The notes under the pieces were generated by a model. That model was given only the letters and a program-made list of their open reading frames with translations, was not told where the DNA came from and made no database searches. Below, piece after piece: positions 1 through 52,902 of a stretch of 64,000 bases of DNA. Position 1 is the stretch's first letter. Every line of letters begins with the position of its first letter. Position numbers and translations under genes: made by a program. The DNA comes from Pycnopodia helianthoides. Its lineage: Eukaryota; Echinodermata; Asteroidea; Forcipulatida; Asteriidae. The DNA lies in NCBI GenBank assembly GCA_032158295.1, contig CM063264.1, positions 1,550,001 to 1,614,000 of the forward strand, read 5' to 3'.

Positions 1-167
1 GCGCGATAATTACTATTGTTTTACTCGTTTCTCAGAAACGATAGCATTTTAGGCAGAAATATTTGAAGGAACCCTTTCTACCATTACTTACTATAAATCA
101 TGTAAGTTATGTGTGAATCTGTGACATTGTGTTTTTCGATCTTACCAATAGTGTACAGGGCCTTTAA
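1..167. repeat. fold-back repeat, right half (second copy at 50895-51237)
   Basis: Nearly identical to the right half of the element at 50895-51237, including the GCGCGATAATTACTATTG start and the terminal TTACCAATAGTGTACA then CCTTTAA. The window edge truncates it. Confidence 0.8.
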
Positions 168-524
168 GCCCTGTTAAGAGAAATTAGGTTAAAGTGTTTT
201 GTACATTTTCAAAAGTGGCCTCTCCGAATAGAACACCTTTCCTTTCAGTCTCCCTTCCAGTGTGTTCTTCAAAACGTATCCAAGTAAATAAATGAAACGG
301 TGAACGGCAAACGCAAATAGAAAAATACAAAAGTCTGCTTTGTACATTCGGGTATAAGATGAGATGAAAGTATTTAAAGTAAAGGCCAGTGCTTTCTATT
401 TACATAAAAGTGTTACCGATGGAAGAAGGAAGGGATGGGGTGGGGGAGGAGGAGGGGGAGGGGGAGGGGAGAGGGCACGATAAAACAACAGGATCAACCT
501 TCCTACAGTCAAACCATTCCATAT

Positions 525-1045
525 CTTCACTGTGGTTTTGACTGATAATGAACTATACAGCTGCAGTATGATATCGTGTGGTGAATGCATCTATACAGTC
601 AACCTCCAACTGTCTGACATTCTATATCGTCCACTGTGGTTTTGACTGATAAATGAACTATACCAGCCTGCAGTATGATATCATGTGATGAATGCATCTA
701 CACAGTCAACCCTCCAACTGTCTGACCATTCTATATCGTCCACTGTGGTTTTGACTGATAAATGAACTATACCAGCCTGCAGTATGATATCATGTGATGA
801 GTTCATCTACACAGTACACAGTTAACCCTCATACTGTCCACCCATTCATATATCATCCACTGTAGTTTTGAATGATTGATAAACTATACAAGCCTGCATT
901 ATGATATCATGTAATGAAGGCAGCTACGCAATGCACAGTTAGTTCTGTGTAGAGTAACACCACCACACAAAACCCAAGCAGTTGAATGGTTTCAAATGGT
1001 TGGTCAACTCGCAACTCGCTGGTAAATGTCTCAAGCATAGGAGGG
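525..1045. repeat. fold-back element with internal tandem units of about 110-118 bp
   Basis: Four consecutive units share CACTGTGGTTTTGACTGATA, CAGCCTGCAGTATGATATCA and CAACCCTCCAACTGTCTGAC. The distal part (from about 930) matches copies of an element elsewhere in the window (15200-15433, 41620-41815), which end in AGTAGGAGGGTTAA. The first unit lacks single bases at several short runs compared with the second. Confidence 0.8.
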
Positions 1046-1757
1046 TTGAAAGTACAGTAAGTTTCTGATTTTAAGAAGAATATCGTCCCTTTAATCGTGT
1101 GCTGTTTTCCCTCCACAGGTCTTACAGCTTTCATCAATTCCTTCATTTGCATAAACAAGACAATACACTGGAATAATCAAGGCCATAAATACCAGACAAC
1201 CAATGAAATAGTATACACAAGCTATGAATATTTATAGTTATGAATAAATTTACATAGACATTTACATGTGCAATAGCGGCCAAATGATGACAAAAAGTAG
1301 CAAGAAAGTTTGACAGTGAGGACAGGATTGAAAGCCCATGAATCTTTTATTATTTCGGATATATTTTCTCGAACGATCTTGGTATAATTGATGGAATTCT
1401 TGTAGGGAACCAACTTCAGCTGCTAAGCAGAAGAAAGAAAATCGCTTACCAAATTTGTTTCCTAAGCACAAATAAATAGAGAACCAGTCACACTCAATAT
1501 ACAATACATGTCATTTTGGTTGGTTAACGTTCATGCTAAGCAAAATGTTTTTAAAGCTGGTAAGCAGAAAATTACAAGTAAGCAAATTTCTCTGCCAAGC
1601 AGAATTCAGCAGGGAACCAGCAACAAGCAATGTATGTGACGCTGCCTCTTGGCTGGTAACCCGTCTTTGCTGAACCAGATTTTTTTGTTACTGTGCTTGG
1701 CATCTCGGTGAAGGGTTTGTTGTAGCTGTCATGGTAACTCGTCTTTTTCTTCAACTT

Positions 1758-43532
<41,775 letters not shown>

Positions 43533-43587
43533 CGTTGAAATTTACGATCACTCAATTTTTTTTTTTCAATAGTTCCGAGTCACTGAT
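43533..43587 (-). other. CKAP5: CKAP5 5'-UTR segment with upstream splice acceptor
   Basis: Reading the minus strand, the sequence before the ATG runs back about 55 nt to CTTTGCAG (AG at 43589-43588), a good 3' splice site. Transcription therefore probably starts further upstream, with at least one non-coding exon spliced on. The stretch includes a run of T on the plus strand and carries no in-frame upstream ATG that I can see. This is splice-site reading only. Confidence 0.55.
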
Positions 43588-44384
43588 CTGCAAAGAAAGA
43601 GACGAAAAGTGGAGACGATTAAAAGTGATGAAGATGTCAACAATTAGACCTTATTCGGGATTTAATTAAAACACAAAAGAACAATCTCAGGAAGTATCAA
43701 ACTAAATTAGCCTTTGCATCCTGTCACCTGTTCCAGCCAATCTCTGTTCAGATGTCCTAATTAGTTCAGTTATATTGTCATGTCGGGAAATCTTAGTATC
43801 AAATAAAAGGCATTTAATGTTATATGCCTCGAGGGACAATTTACTGGCAGCCAGTTCCCAGGCAATCTTCAAGAATATCTTCACATAAATGTATAAGGAA
43901 CTTCGGTAGTAAGATCACTGTACAAGTAAGAAAAATGTCCCGTGCTACTGCAGTGCTGTTGGTTGCCTCAAAGTTGCCCGTAAAAGTGGCGCTGTGCGAC
44001 AAGGTTAAGATATAGTATTAGGCCTATTCAACGTCAATCTGGTCCCGACGGACATTGGCTTGGCTCCATGAATTTTCACTCTCCACTCAGGCCTACATGT
44101 ACATGATGTATCTTTCGCTCTTCGGTGTTCCAAGTAGAAGGCTCTGTCTGCTAGTAATGTCATTTTCCCATCTCTTCCTTGGCCTACCCCGTCTAGTTTC
44201 ACAATGACTGTTTCAAATGTCTAGATTCAATAGAGGTGATTGAAAGTGCAACACCGTATTTCTCTACAAATATCATGGATTTACACTCTTACTTTTACAC
44301 AACCCATTAGCTCCTAAGATGTAGCAACTTGGAACCTTTCTTAATTTTCTATATTCATAAGGCCTGGCGTGACATTGAATTAGC

Positions 44385-44510
44385 CTTTTTGAGAAACGGT
44401 GGACACATAGGAGATCACTGTTTGGTTTGGGTGTATACAGACAAATTTACCCAAACCTAACAGTGCACTAATAATGTGTCCACCATACCTCAAAATGGCT
44501 TATGGTCTTG
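44385..44510. repeat. fold-back element, GTGTCCACC arms
   Basis: GCCTTTTTGAGAAACGGTGG then ACACATAG at the left and ATGTGTCCACCATACCTCAA then AATGGC at the right, with inner TTTGGTTTGGGTGTATACAG / ACCCAAACC. A related half is at 46125-46170. Confidence 0.65.
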
Positions 44511-44824
44511 GCCTTGAAGTCACTTTCAGTCCTAAATGTAATGATTCTTACATGAATAATGAGTCTGTAACGCATGCATAATGGTAACAATTTTCTCTAT
44601 ATTGTAGCATGGCAAGCTAATCGAACTCTATCACTCACTACTAAAAAATCACAATTTGCTACTCAAACAGCAATCAGCGGACACACACACACAAATGTTC
44701 AGTATAAACATTTTGCCAAGATGCACAATATTGCTGGAAAAAAAATTTACTCGAGCTTGAGTACATTTGTAAATCCTCTCGCAGCATTAGAAAAAGTCCC
44801 AAGGCTGAAGTAATTCATTACTCA

Positions 44825-44985
44825 CAGGCCTGGAATTTCATCTTTTGAGAGGGCGAGGCCATCTTTTTGCAAAGGGCATTTCTATTGGAAAATCTTAAAG
44901 TCTAGGGCCTATTGGAAACCTTTGAAGGGGGCACCAAGGCCAAGACCAGGGGCAACAAAGGCCTCTGTTGCCTCCATATACCAGG
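44825..44985. repeat. dispersed repeat with GGGGCACCAAGGCCAAGACC
   Basis: CAGGCCTGGAATTTCATCTT to CAAAGGCCTCTGTTGCCTCC. The same repeat is at about 4772-4950, 47375-47565 and, inverted, 50692-50790. It is the likely progenitor of the 3240-3720 minisatellite. Confidence 0.75.
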
Positions 44986-45514
44986 CATGTACTCAACGTG
45001 ACACAACATGTGTGTACAACCACAAATATTTCCCAATTTGACATGACGCCGCCATGACAACGCAAATTCCCTGAAGAGTCCTCCCCCCCAAGATCCTCAA
45101 ACACCACAAGAATGCCCACTCTGTCTCACTCACTGTCCTCTCTCTCTCCGCTCCCAGAGATGACAACGCTTTCAATCTCAGTTGATGACCGTTATCCGAT
45201 CACCACCAAAGTCAAGGGTGGTCGTCACAACATCAGAGAGGGGGATTGAACAGCATGTGGGATTCAGAATTTTTCTAACGGAGTAGTGAATCATTACAGA
45301 GTACGATCCAATGGCAATCTGATTAAGGGATAAAAGGATCATGATAATTTCCGACGTGAACATTTCTTCTTGTTTTCATGGAAACTTCGCAGTAGAATGG
45401 CTTTATGCACACATTTAACACACCTGCTTCATAAAGACCAATACCGTGTCCAAATTGGTGAGTACAGCTACAGCTAGATTTCCTGAGTCATCATGCATTG
45501 AAGGTACAGTGCAT

Positions 45515-45690
45515 CGAGGTTTTAGCCAGGATTTGGTAAAAGGGTGTCCAAAGTTGCTGAAAAATTAAAAACCAGTGTCCAAATTGATCACTTACAGTAC
45601 AAACATTTACATGTAAATGACAATACAGAACAGGGTGTCCAAACTTAAAACAGGGTTTCCAAAAGACACCCACACCCCCTTGGTAACACT
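45515..45690. repeat. dispersed repeat, inverted copy of 17280-17470
   Basis: GTTTTAGCCAGGATTTGGTA through CAGGGTGTCCAAACTTAAAA to AAAGACACCCACACCCCC. Confidence 0.75.
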
Positions 45691-45924
45691 ATGCAGTACA
45701 TGTCCGACCTCAGCAACAGGCACACCTAGCTGTAGTTGCCGTTCGAATACAGCCTTCCTGCTTCAAAAGCATACATGAGCATGCACAAAGCATGCACACA
45801 CAGTATGTACATTTTATTCAGTACAACCGTACACACTTAGAATTATCCATTTTAAGATACGGTATAGACGCAATACTACGACACTTTAGATTTGAAATAG
45901 TTTGGGGTTGAACAAAGAAAAATT

Positions 45925-46005
45925 GACTTGAGCGGAATTTGAACCAACGACCTCCGGATTAACGTGCCGGCGCTCTACCAACTGAGCAATTAGCCCTATG
46001 TTGGC
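45925..46005 (-). repeat. tRNA-Asn-like SINE head
   Basis: Minus strand: GGGCTAATTGCTCAGTTGGT, then CGCCGGCACGTTAATCCGG with GTT in the anticodon position, and TTGGTTCAAATTCCGCTC. A degenerate copy of the same head is at about 10895-10970 on the plus strand. The acceptor stem does not pair, so it is read as a SINE head. Confidence 0.55.
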
Positions 46006-46212
46006 GGTCTCCCTATTTTTTGGTCAATATCTTTGTTCCAGGGGTGCCAGTCAGAAGCCATGCAACCGTCAAACTATTTGAAATTCACCCAGTCAGTTTC
46101 CCTTGTGGTTCATTACTTGACTATTAGATTTGGGTAAACTTGTCTGTATACACCCAAACCAAAATCAGTGTCACTTCACTTCTGTTGTCTTAAGGAGAAT
46201 TTTGCAGCGGCA

Positions 46213-46368
46213 GACTCCATTTCACAAAGCACTAAGATTCATCTTTTAACAGACGAGTTGTCAATATCGCCATGGTGATTTTACTGTGACATCCCACTTA
46301 TTGCTCAGCAATTCAGATTGATACACATCTTAAGACCAATCTTGTCTCTTTGTGAAGTCCAGCCCTGG
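46213..46368. repeat. fold-back element, family TTTCACAAAGCACTAAGATTCATC
   Basis: CATTTCACAAAGCACTAAGA at the left, CTTTGTGAAGTCCAGCCC at the right, in the presumed CKAP5 first intron. Confidence 0.8.
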
Positions 46369-47231
46369 AGTTATAGGGGAACCCCTGTGGTTAGAGTTTT
46401 CAATGAACTTTTAGGGACATCCTCGGCACTAGAGAAGCACTGAACACAGACTGCTCAAGGATTTCGTCACATCTGTTTTTTTTTCCACCCGGTTGTAGAC
46501 ATTAAAAAAAAAAAAAAAAAGAACTCAAATAAAAGCCTGAAATTCCTCATCCCTGAAAAATTTAAATCACCCTACACTGTACAATTTCCTGATAACCTCA
46601 TTAATAATTAAAATACAAACACCTCCAAGAACATGTAGAATCAAGGCATGCAGTTAATTTTGTTTTCCGCCCGGACAAAAATATTGCAAGAAAACCTTCA
46701 CATTGCCCTTTCCACGGTTATCATTACCAGTGTACTTGTATCACTCTTCCCACTAAGTCAAATCCCCCCTTCATCTATAATTAATAAATAAACACCAAGA
46801 ACGGAGGTGGAATAGAAACAAAGGTGACACTCGCAGTAAACACACAGCTGTGAATCCTCGTTTGTAATTCCTCAAGGAGTTTCTGTTTGGCTGCATTAAT
46901 TATCGGCACACAAGAGTCTGAGTCATCCCTCGCACTGCTCCGCGGTCAACTCCGTCTGTGAGAGACAGGAGGGATGACTTTGTAGAAACATGCACGTTTA
47001 TGATGATGTAATTTCTCATCGCATTGTGTATTAATGTTCCGTACACATGGTGCAATGTCGTTGTTCTTCAATCGCACACCGGACGCCACATGTGGAGAGA
47101 ATGTAATTATTCCATCGGAACATCCAGACATCTGAGCCTAATTTAGGCCTCTTATCGGAGGCAATTTAGGCTTCTTATCGGAGGCAATTGCAGTCAGCTG
47201 CCATTTCATGGAGGCACTTGCCTCCGCGCCT

Positions 47232-47362
47232 CTGGAGTTGATTTCACAAAGAGCTAAGATTGATCTTAACTGTGTATCAATCTTAACTGCTCAGCAAAGT
47301 GTGATGTTGGTAATACTGACAAATCATCTTAGATGAATCTTAGTGCTATGTGAAATCGAGCC
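47232..47362. repeat. fold-back element, family TTTCACAAAGCACTAAGATTCATC, inverted
   Basis: From GATTTCACAAAGAGCTAAGA to TAGTGCTATGTGAAATCGAG; the internal part is in the opposite orientation to 46213-46368. Confidence 0.8.
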
Positions 47363-48964
47363 CTTGTCAACCTTGGTGCCCCTTGAAATGTTTCCAGACA
47401 AGGCGACTGATGCTTAGTTTTTGAAAGAACAAGGGCACCAAGACATGTTCTTTGTAAAGGACACCTTTATGAGAAAACTACATTTTTAATTGGAACATTT
47501 CAAGGGGCACCAAGGCAATGACCAGGGGCACCGGAGGCAATTGCTTCCTGAAGAATTCCAGTCTGCAGCACAATTTAAATTTCTTAACGTCCTTACAACA
47601 ACGCCGACAACTTCATGACTCTGCTCACCGTGGAATTCTGACTTAAAACAGCCACCATCCTCCACTTAACAAAGTTACATGTAGTGCCGAATTTCAGCAC
47701 TAGTTGTGCTTCAATAAAAGTACATGTGCTTCTTAAAGTAAGATGACATGCACTTGTAAGCATAAATTCCTTGCTAAACCTGTGAAATAAACGTTAAGCG
47801 TGGATTTCTTCTACTGTACATGTAAGCGTCAATCTTTTTACTTCTAGCAACTAGTAAACGAAAAAAACTAGTAAACAGAACCATAAAAATAAACCCCAGC
47901 ATCCAGATTTTTGTAAAATGGCTTCAAAAAAGTACTGTCTTTAAGATATCACAAGACAAACAGACACCCCTTGACTATTAAAACACAGTTATCCACATGG
48001 AGACTACTTTCTCATTACTTCATACACTGACTGCACACAATCATCAGCATTTAGACATGCTGCAGATTCTGAGGAATTTGTACATTAACATTCTTTCCAG
48101 TGAAAAAGTCTGGAGAAGAACTGTACAAGTTCTGATCTATTTTTACATCAAAACTTGTTTAAATCCTACGGGTCTAGTAGAAACATGGGGGAACATAATA
48201 CCAACTCAGGACATGACCTTTGACCTCACACGAGTACAAGACAGCATACTTATACATTATGTGAACACCGAACAGTAGGGCTTTGTTGAAGCCACCAAGG
48301 GTGCATTGAAGCTAATCTAAGTCGCTAAAACCCTCAGCAAGGGGGGAAGGGAAAAAGGAAAAACTACAATAAATTATAAATTCCAAAACAACTTGAATCA
48401 TGCCAAATTTTATCACGATGACTCTAGTATAATCACAGACAAAAACTAATAAACAATATTCTAGGTCGAGCCAAAATATTTCCGCTTCCGACTAAAATGC
48501 AAACGTCAATAAATTTCCCCGTTGTTTATTGGTCCAGACTTTTTTCTCAACTGCTCCCAGAAAAATGTACTGTAAACACAGAGAGCTATGGTCAATGTAG
48601 AATAGTATTTTCAATGTGTTGTGAGTTGGCATTCCAGCTCCGTACGTAATGCTAAACGGTTCCCTGCATGATTCACTGGTATAAATTTAGAATGGAGTGG
48701 GGTTACCAGGAATGAATGAATGGTCAGGTAGTCGCTGACCACAGTCTGGACATACCGCAGATGTTTACATTAAATCAAATGTTAAAGAAGTCTGGGAACT
48801 AATCATAATAACAACTGTACATGTACACACTATACACATGTCATTTAATATTTATCAGCACATGCACACAATGAGTTAAGGCCTCGTCACACGGGCAGTT
48901 TTTATACATGTAGGCAACTTAAAGGTAACCAACTGCATACACTTAGTGTGGGGAAATGAAGCAT

Positions 48965-49275
48965 GTTGATACATGTAGTACAACACTTGTGGCCTTGAGC
49001 AAGGCACTAAACCATAATCACTTGTAAAAAAGTTGGGAAGGTATTGTTTAAGTGCATTCTACTCTACCAGCCAGGCTCTTATTAGTGGATGATACCCATG
49101 CCTACATGTGTACATCCTTACAGACTGTGAAAAGGGGGGGGGGGGGTAACCCTGTTTCAGCCCTAGGAGTAGGTGGCAACGTGCCCCTGGTGACAGTTGA
49201 TTTGGCCCGACAGCCCAAATCAGTTACGTGTAGCCCTCACCTTGAAGTGGCCGTCCGGCCTCGTGAGTTAAACAA
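48965..49275 (+). repeat. SINE tail of the 11412 subfamily
   Basis: CAACACTTGTGGCCTTGAGC, TACCAGCCAGGCTCTTATTA, GTGGCAACGTGCCCCTGGTG; the tRNA head is missing. A G13 run interrupts it at about 49136. Confidence 0.75.
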
Positions 49276-49829
49276 AATATATATTTAAAAAACGATGTTT
49301 GTCTAGATCACTATCTTACTATCCCCAAGAAAATTATGTGGAAATTGACATGAGGCAATTTTGAAATGGATTTTAACATCGTTTTACATTAATTAACCAG
49401 TTAAACATCACAACCCTGTTAATTTGAGGCCTGCACTACTCTATGCTCTTGGTCATTACCTTCTTACATGTATGTAGGTGCTCCCTGAGATATTGCAGTA
49501 GAAAATTAAAATTTATCTCATAGAGAGATCATTTGCCCCTTCAGAAAAAAAAGTGCCTTGCCCTTCTGCTATGAAGTACAAGGCCACAGAGTGCAAAACT
49601 AGCCTGCAAAATGACCCTGCTAAATGACCCTACAAACTGACCCCACCAAACGCAACAAAACGCACCAATCGCCAAAAGAAGAGTTGTTGTAAATTTTGTT
49701 GCATTCAGCAGTCAACTCAAATCCCTTTGTTGCATTGTGTTGCATTTAGCAGGGTACTGGGCTCCAGACGTGTTAAGTAGAGTGAAGTCCCACTGCATTC
49801 AGCAGGGTGCCTAGAAAAAAACATCTGGG

Positions 49830-50032
49830 CTCAATTTTAGAGTTCTGCTTTTAAAAGCAGAAAAAATTGCTACACAATACTGCTAAGCGAAAATGAGCAG
49901 GATACCAGTCACAAATTGTACACGGGACATGATATTTTGGCTGGTAACCTGAGTCTACTAAGTCTAATTTTGTTGTGCTTAGCTTTTTGTGTGTGTGTGT
50001 GCTTTTAAAAGTGCAGCTCTATGAAGTTAGGC
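49830..50032. repeat. palindromic MITE, family TTTCATAGAGCTGCT (diverged)
   Basis: Carries AGCAGGATACCAGTCACAAA, TGATATTTTGGCTGGTAACC and a GTGTGTGTGT expansion inserted before the right arm. It lies in the presumed CKAP5 first intron. Confidence 0.75.
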
Positions 50033-50370
50033 TCTGATGGTGATATAGACCTTTATCATGCCGCCGCCATCTTGGTCATGTTCCTTGTACCCAATAACAG
50101 TAATGGATGCTGATAGCCATTGTACAAAGAGGAACCAGACTATTTGCCCTTCCCGCCTCGATTTGGTTACATTGATTTGAATGGAAGAAAAACAAGATGG
50201 TCACGCCATGATAAAGGTCTACATGCATAGGGTTCAAGCGACGCCTTTTGCAGACAAACCTGACACTCCCTAGCTCATCACCGGATACTCGGTGAATGTA
50301 ACAAAGTTATGAGTAACGCAGTTGCCTAATTTAATATCCTGAGCTGGGAGGGGAGATATATCTTTATCCA

Positions 50371-50517
50371 GGGGTCGATTTCACAAAGCACTGAGATTCA
50401 TCGTAAGATGAGTTATCAGTATTACCATAGTGATTTGTATTGTGACATCACTCTTTGCTAAGCAACTGCGATGGATTTGCAGTTACGATCAGTCTGAACT
50501 CTTTGTGAAATCGGCCC
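50371..50517. repeat. fold-back element, family TTTCACAAAGCACTAAGATTCATC
   Basis: GTCGATTTCACAAAGCACTG at the left and TTTGTGAAATCGGCCCC at the right, with terminal inverted repeats intact. Confidence 0.8.
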
Positions 50518-50894
50518 CTGGTCTTTTTCTAAGCTTGGATGTTACTGCGGAGCGAGTCACCAAAAAAACAGGTGTTCACTCGTGGTAAAATAAAGCCGGA
50601 AAGTTTCATAGGTTGACAGTTGAAGGAGAAAGGAAGATATTGACAGAAATCATGACCTTGTGCAAACTTGTAAAACAATGATTACTGGTCCAGGCCTGGA
50701 ATTACAGGGAGGCCACGGAGGCTATGGCCTCTGTTGCCCCTGGTCTTGGCCTTGGTGCCCTTTCAAAAGTTTCTCCATACAACTTTCTCTTCTGAAATTT
50801 ACAGTTTTTTACTTCTTGTACTTTTGCAAACATTTTTAAAGTAGCACTTGTGGAAAGAAATCTCATCTGCATACTTCAAGTTCAATATCAAATT

Positions 50895-51237
50895 AAAGGT
50901 GATGTACACTTTTGGTAACAGCTCAAAATCAGTGTCCACATTTTGTGTGATTATAAAACATATATGCATGAACAAACAAACCTGTGAAAGTTTGAGCTCA
51001 GTTGGTCATCAAGGTCACAAGAAAATAGTGAAAAGAGATCTTATGTGTTTTCTGTTTTTTCAAATTATCGCGCGCGATAATTACTATTGTTTTACTCGTT
51101 TCTCAGAAACGATAGCATTTTAGGCAGAAATATTTTAAGGAACTCTTTCTACCATTACTTACTTTAAATCATGTAAGTTATGTGTGAATCTGTGAACATT
51201 GTGTTTTTCGATCTTACCAATACTACAGGGCCTTTCA
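50895..51237. repeat. fold-back (MITE-like) element, full copy
   Basis: Begins TTAAAGGTGATGTACACTTT and ends with the imperfect inverse TTACCAATACTACAGGGCCTTTCAA, so it has terminal inverted repeats. It contains a CGCGCG core. Its right half is found again at 1-167. It lies in the presumed CKAP5 first intron. Confidence 0.75.
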
Positions 51238-51857
51238 AGATAGCGACGTCCCATAAACAGTAACAAATTCACCAGATCACATGATCAGGCTTCATTCGCT
51301 CAGGATACATTTGACATTTCAGCATGCGTGCATGCAAAATTTGGTAAACTTCCATTTTTTTACATGAAAAAAAAAATACCAAAATAATACTGAACAGTGA
51401 GTGAAGAAATAGATTATTTTATTAATAATTAATAATTAATATAGGCAAAATTAATGAACTAACTAAAAAATCCACTTCTATAAATAAAAAAACAAAAATG
51501 CATACAGGCTTAAGTTAAGGGAAAGTTTATCAGATTACACAGAGCCAATACAGTATTTTAAAAAAGAAAGAAATTTGTTTTAAATTTTAAATTTTTGCCA
51601 AACAAAGCTAGTCTGGTAACTTGCTCTTTTCGAATTGTCAAGGTGAACTGTTCAAATTTACATTATTCGGACAACAGGAGGCTGGGTGTCAGACATGCCA
51701 GACGAAACACATCGCCCACTCCAAAAAATCCTGCAAAACGTCGTTAAATAACCACAACGACAAGTCAAATTATAATTGTATGCATCTAGCTTGCGAAAAC
51801 ATATACCTTCAATTAAACAAAACTCTTCAAAATGATAAAAAATTAATGATTTCTTAC

Positions 51858-51980
51858 CCTTGAAGAACGATAACTATTGACAGACTGAGCACTTCAAATC
51901 GTTACGTTGTTTTGGGATCATCTTTCAAAAGGATATGCAGCCACGTGATGCAGTTTGCAGTTGTGATTGGTTTACGGATC
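51858..51980 (-). promoter_or_regulatory. candidate CKAP5 promoter and non-coding first exon
   Basis: Read on the minus strand there is a CCAAT box (about 51973-51969), a CACGTG E-box (about 51946-51941), about 80 bp of unique sequence, then a good 5' splice site (AAGG then GTAAGAAATC, donor GT at 51857-51856). This order and spacing fit an NF-Y/E-box housekeeping promoter with a short non-coding exon that could splice to the acceptor at 43588, giving an 8.3-kb first intron. PGAP4 is transcribed the other way from about 1 kb further on. No transcript evidence is available here. Confidence 0.35.
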
Positions 51981-52902
51981 GATGACATAATTTTTTTGTT
52001 AACCATTTATGGCCACAAGGTGGCGCTGTGTACAATTAAAGGTTGGGCTTTCGCGCGCATAATTACATTTTTTTATTTGAGAATAAAATTTATTGTTATA
52101 ATATAACTTTTTGTAGCAGTAAGGAGAAAGAAAAGTTGTTGTATTTTTGTTATAGACCTCACATTGTATAATGGACTAATTCCTCGTCGGCAATGAAATG
52201 AAAACAAATATTTTGTGCTTCTTTTCCCGTCATTTCCAATTGCTTTTAACTTTGTTTCAACTTGAAACAAACATCAACATCTACTAGTACTTGCCAAAAT
52301 AATCAAACGGGTCAAATCTTGGAAATTTTCACTATTGATTATTAAATTTCGAGGGTGTGGGTCTACCCATAGAGAAAGGACAGTACCCATATATGTTCCT
52401 CCATGGTCTACCCTAATTTTCATCTTCTCTTGAAAACCTTTGCCAACTAAGAGCTCCTCTCAAGCACTAGTCGATCCGAAGACTCGATCAATCAACATAA
52501 ACCATGGGTGGGGTAGTAGAAAAGAAACAAATAATAAAGATTACTGGAAGAAAACTAAAGTTTAGAGATCTAGCTTTACCCCTCACACCCCCTCCCCCCG
52601 CAAAACCCCCCAAAACCAAGTGTGAAATAAAAACGTAGATCCAAGCGCTCCTCCTGACTAGCGCCACCATGCGACTTGAATTGAAGGCATTCTTTTAACG
52701 TCGTCCGTTCATCCACCTACGACGACGACTTCGTCTGCTACATACAAATCTCCAAAACCCAAACCATCCATAAGGGTCGAGAAGTTGGTTGTAATTTCAC
52801 GGGGAAACCGGACAAGAAATGTTTTATTTGCTTTTGCACAGTGACTGAAATATTTAAGCATATTTTTGACTGTGTTTACGGCTGTTTTTCAGGCTAATCG
52901 TC

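Larger units (their letters stand above)
43590..51857. other. gene-free stretch, probable CKAP5 first intron
   Basis: No exon-like conserved coding sequence is recognisable. It contains the repeats listed separately at 44385, 44825, 45515, 45925, 46213, 47232, 48965, 49830 and 50895, plus an A18 run at 46503-46520 and a CGCGCG site at 51070. The rest is AT-rich unassigned sequence. Confidence 0.5.
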
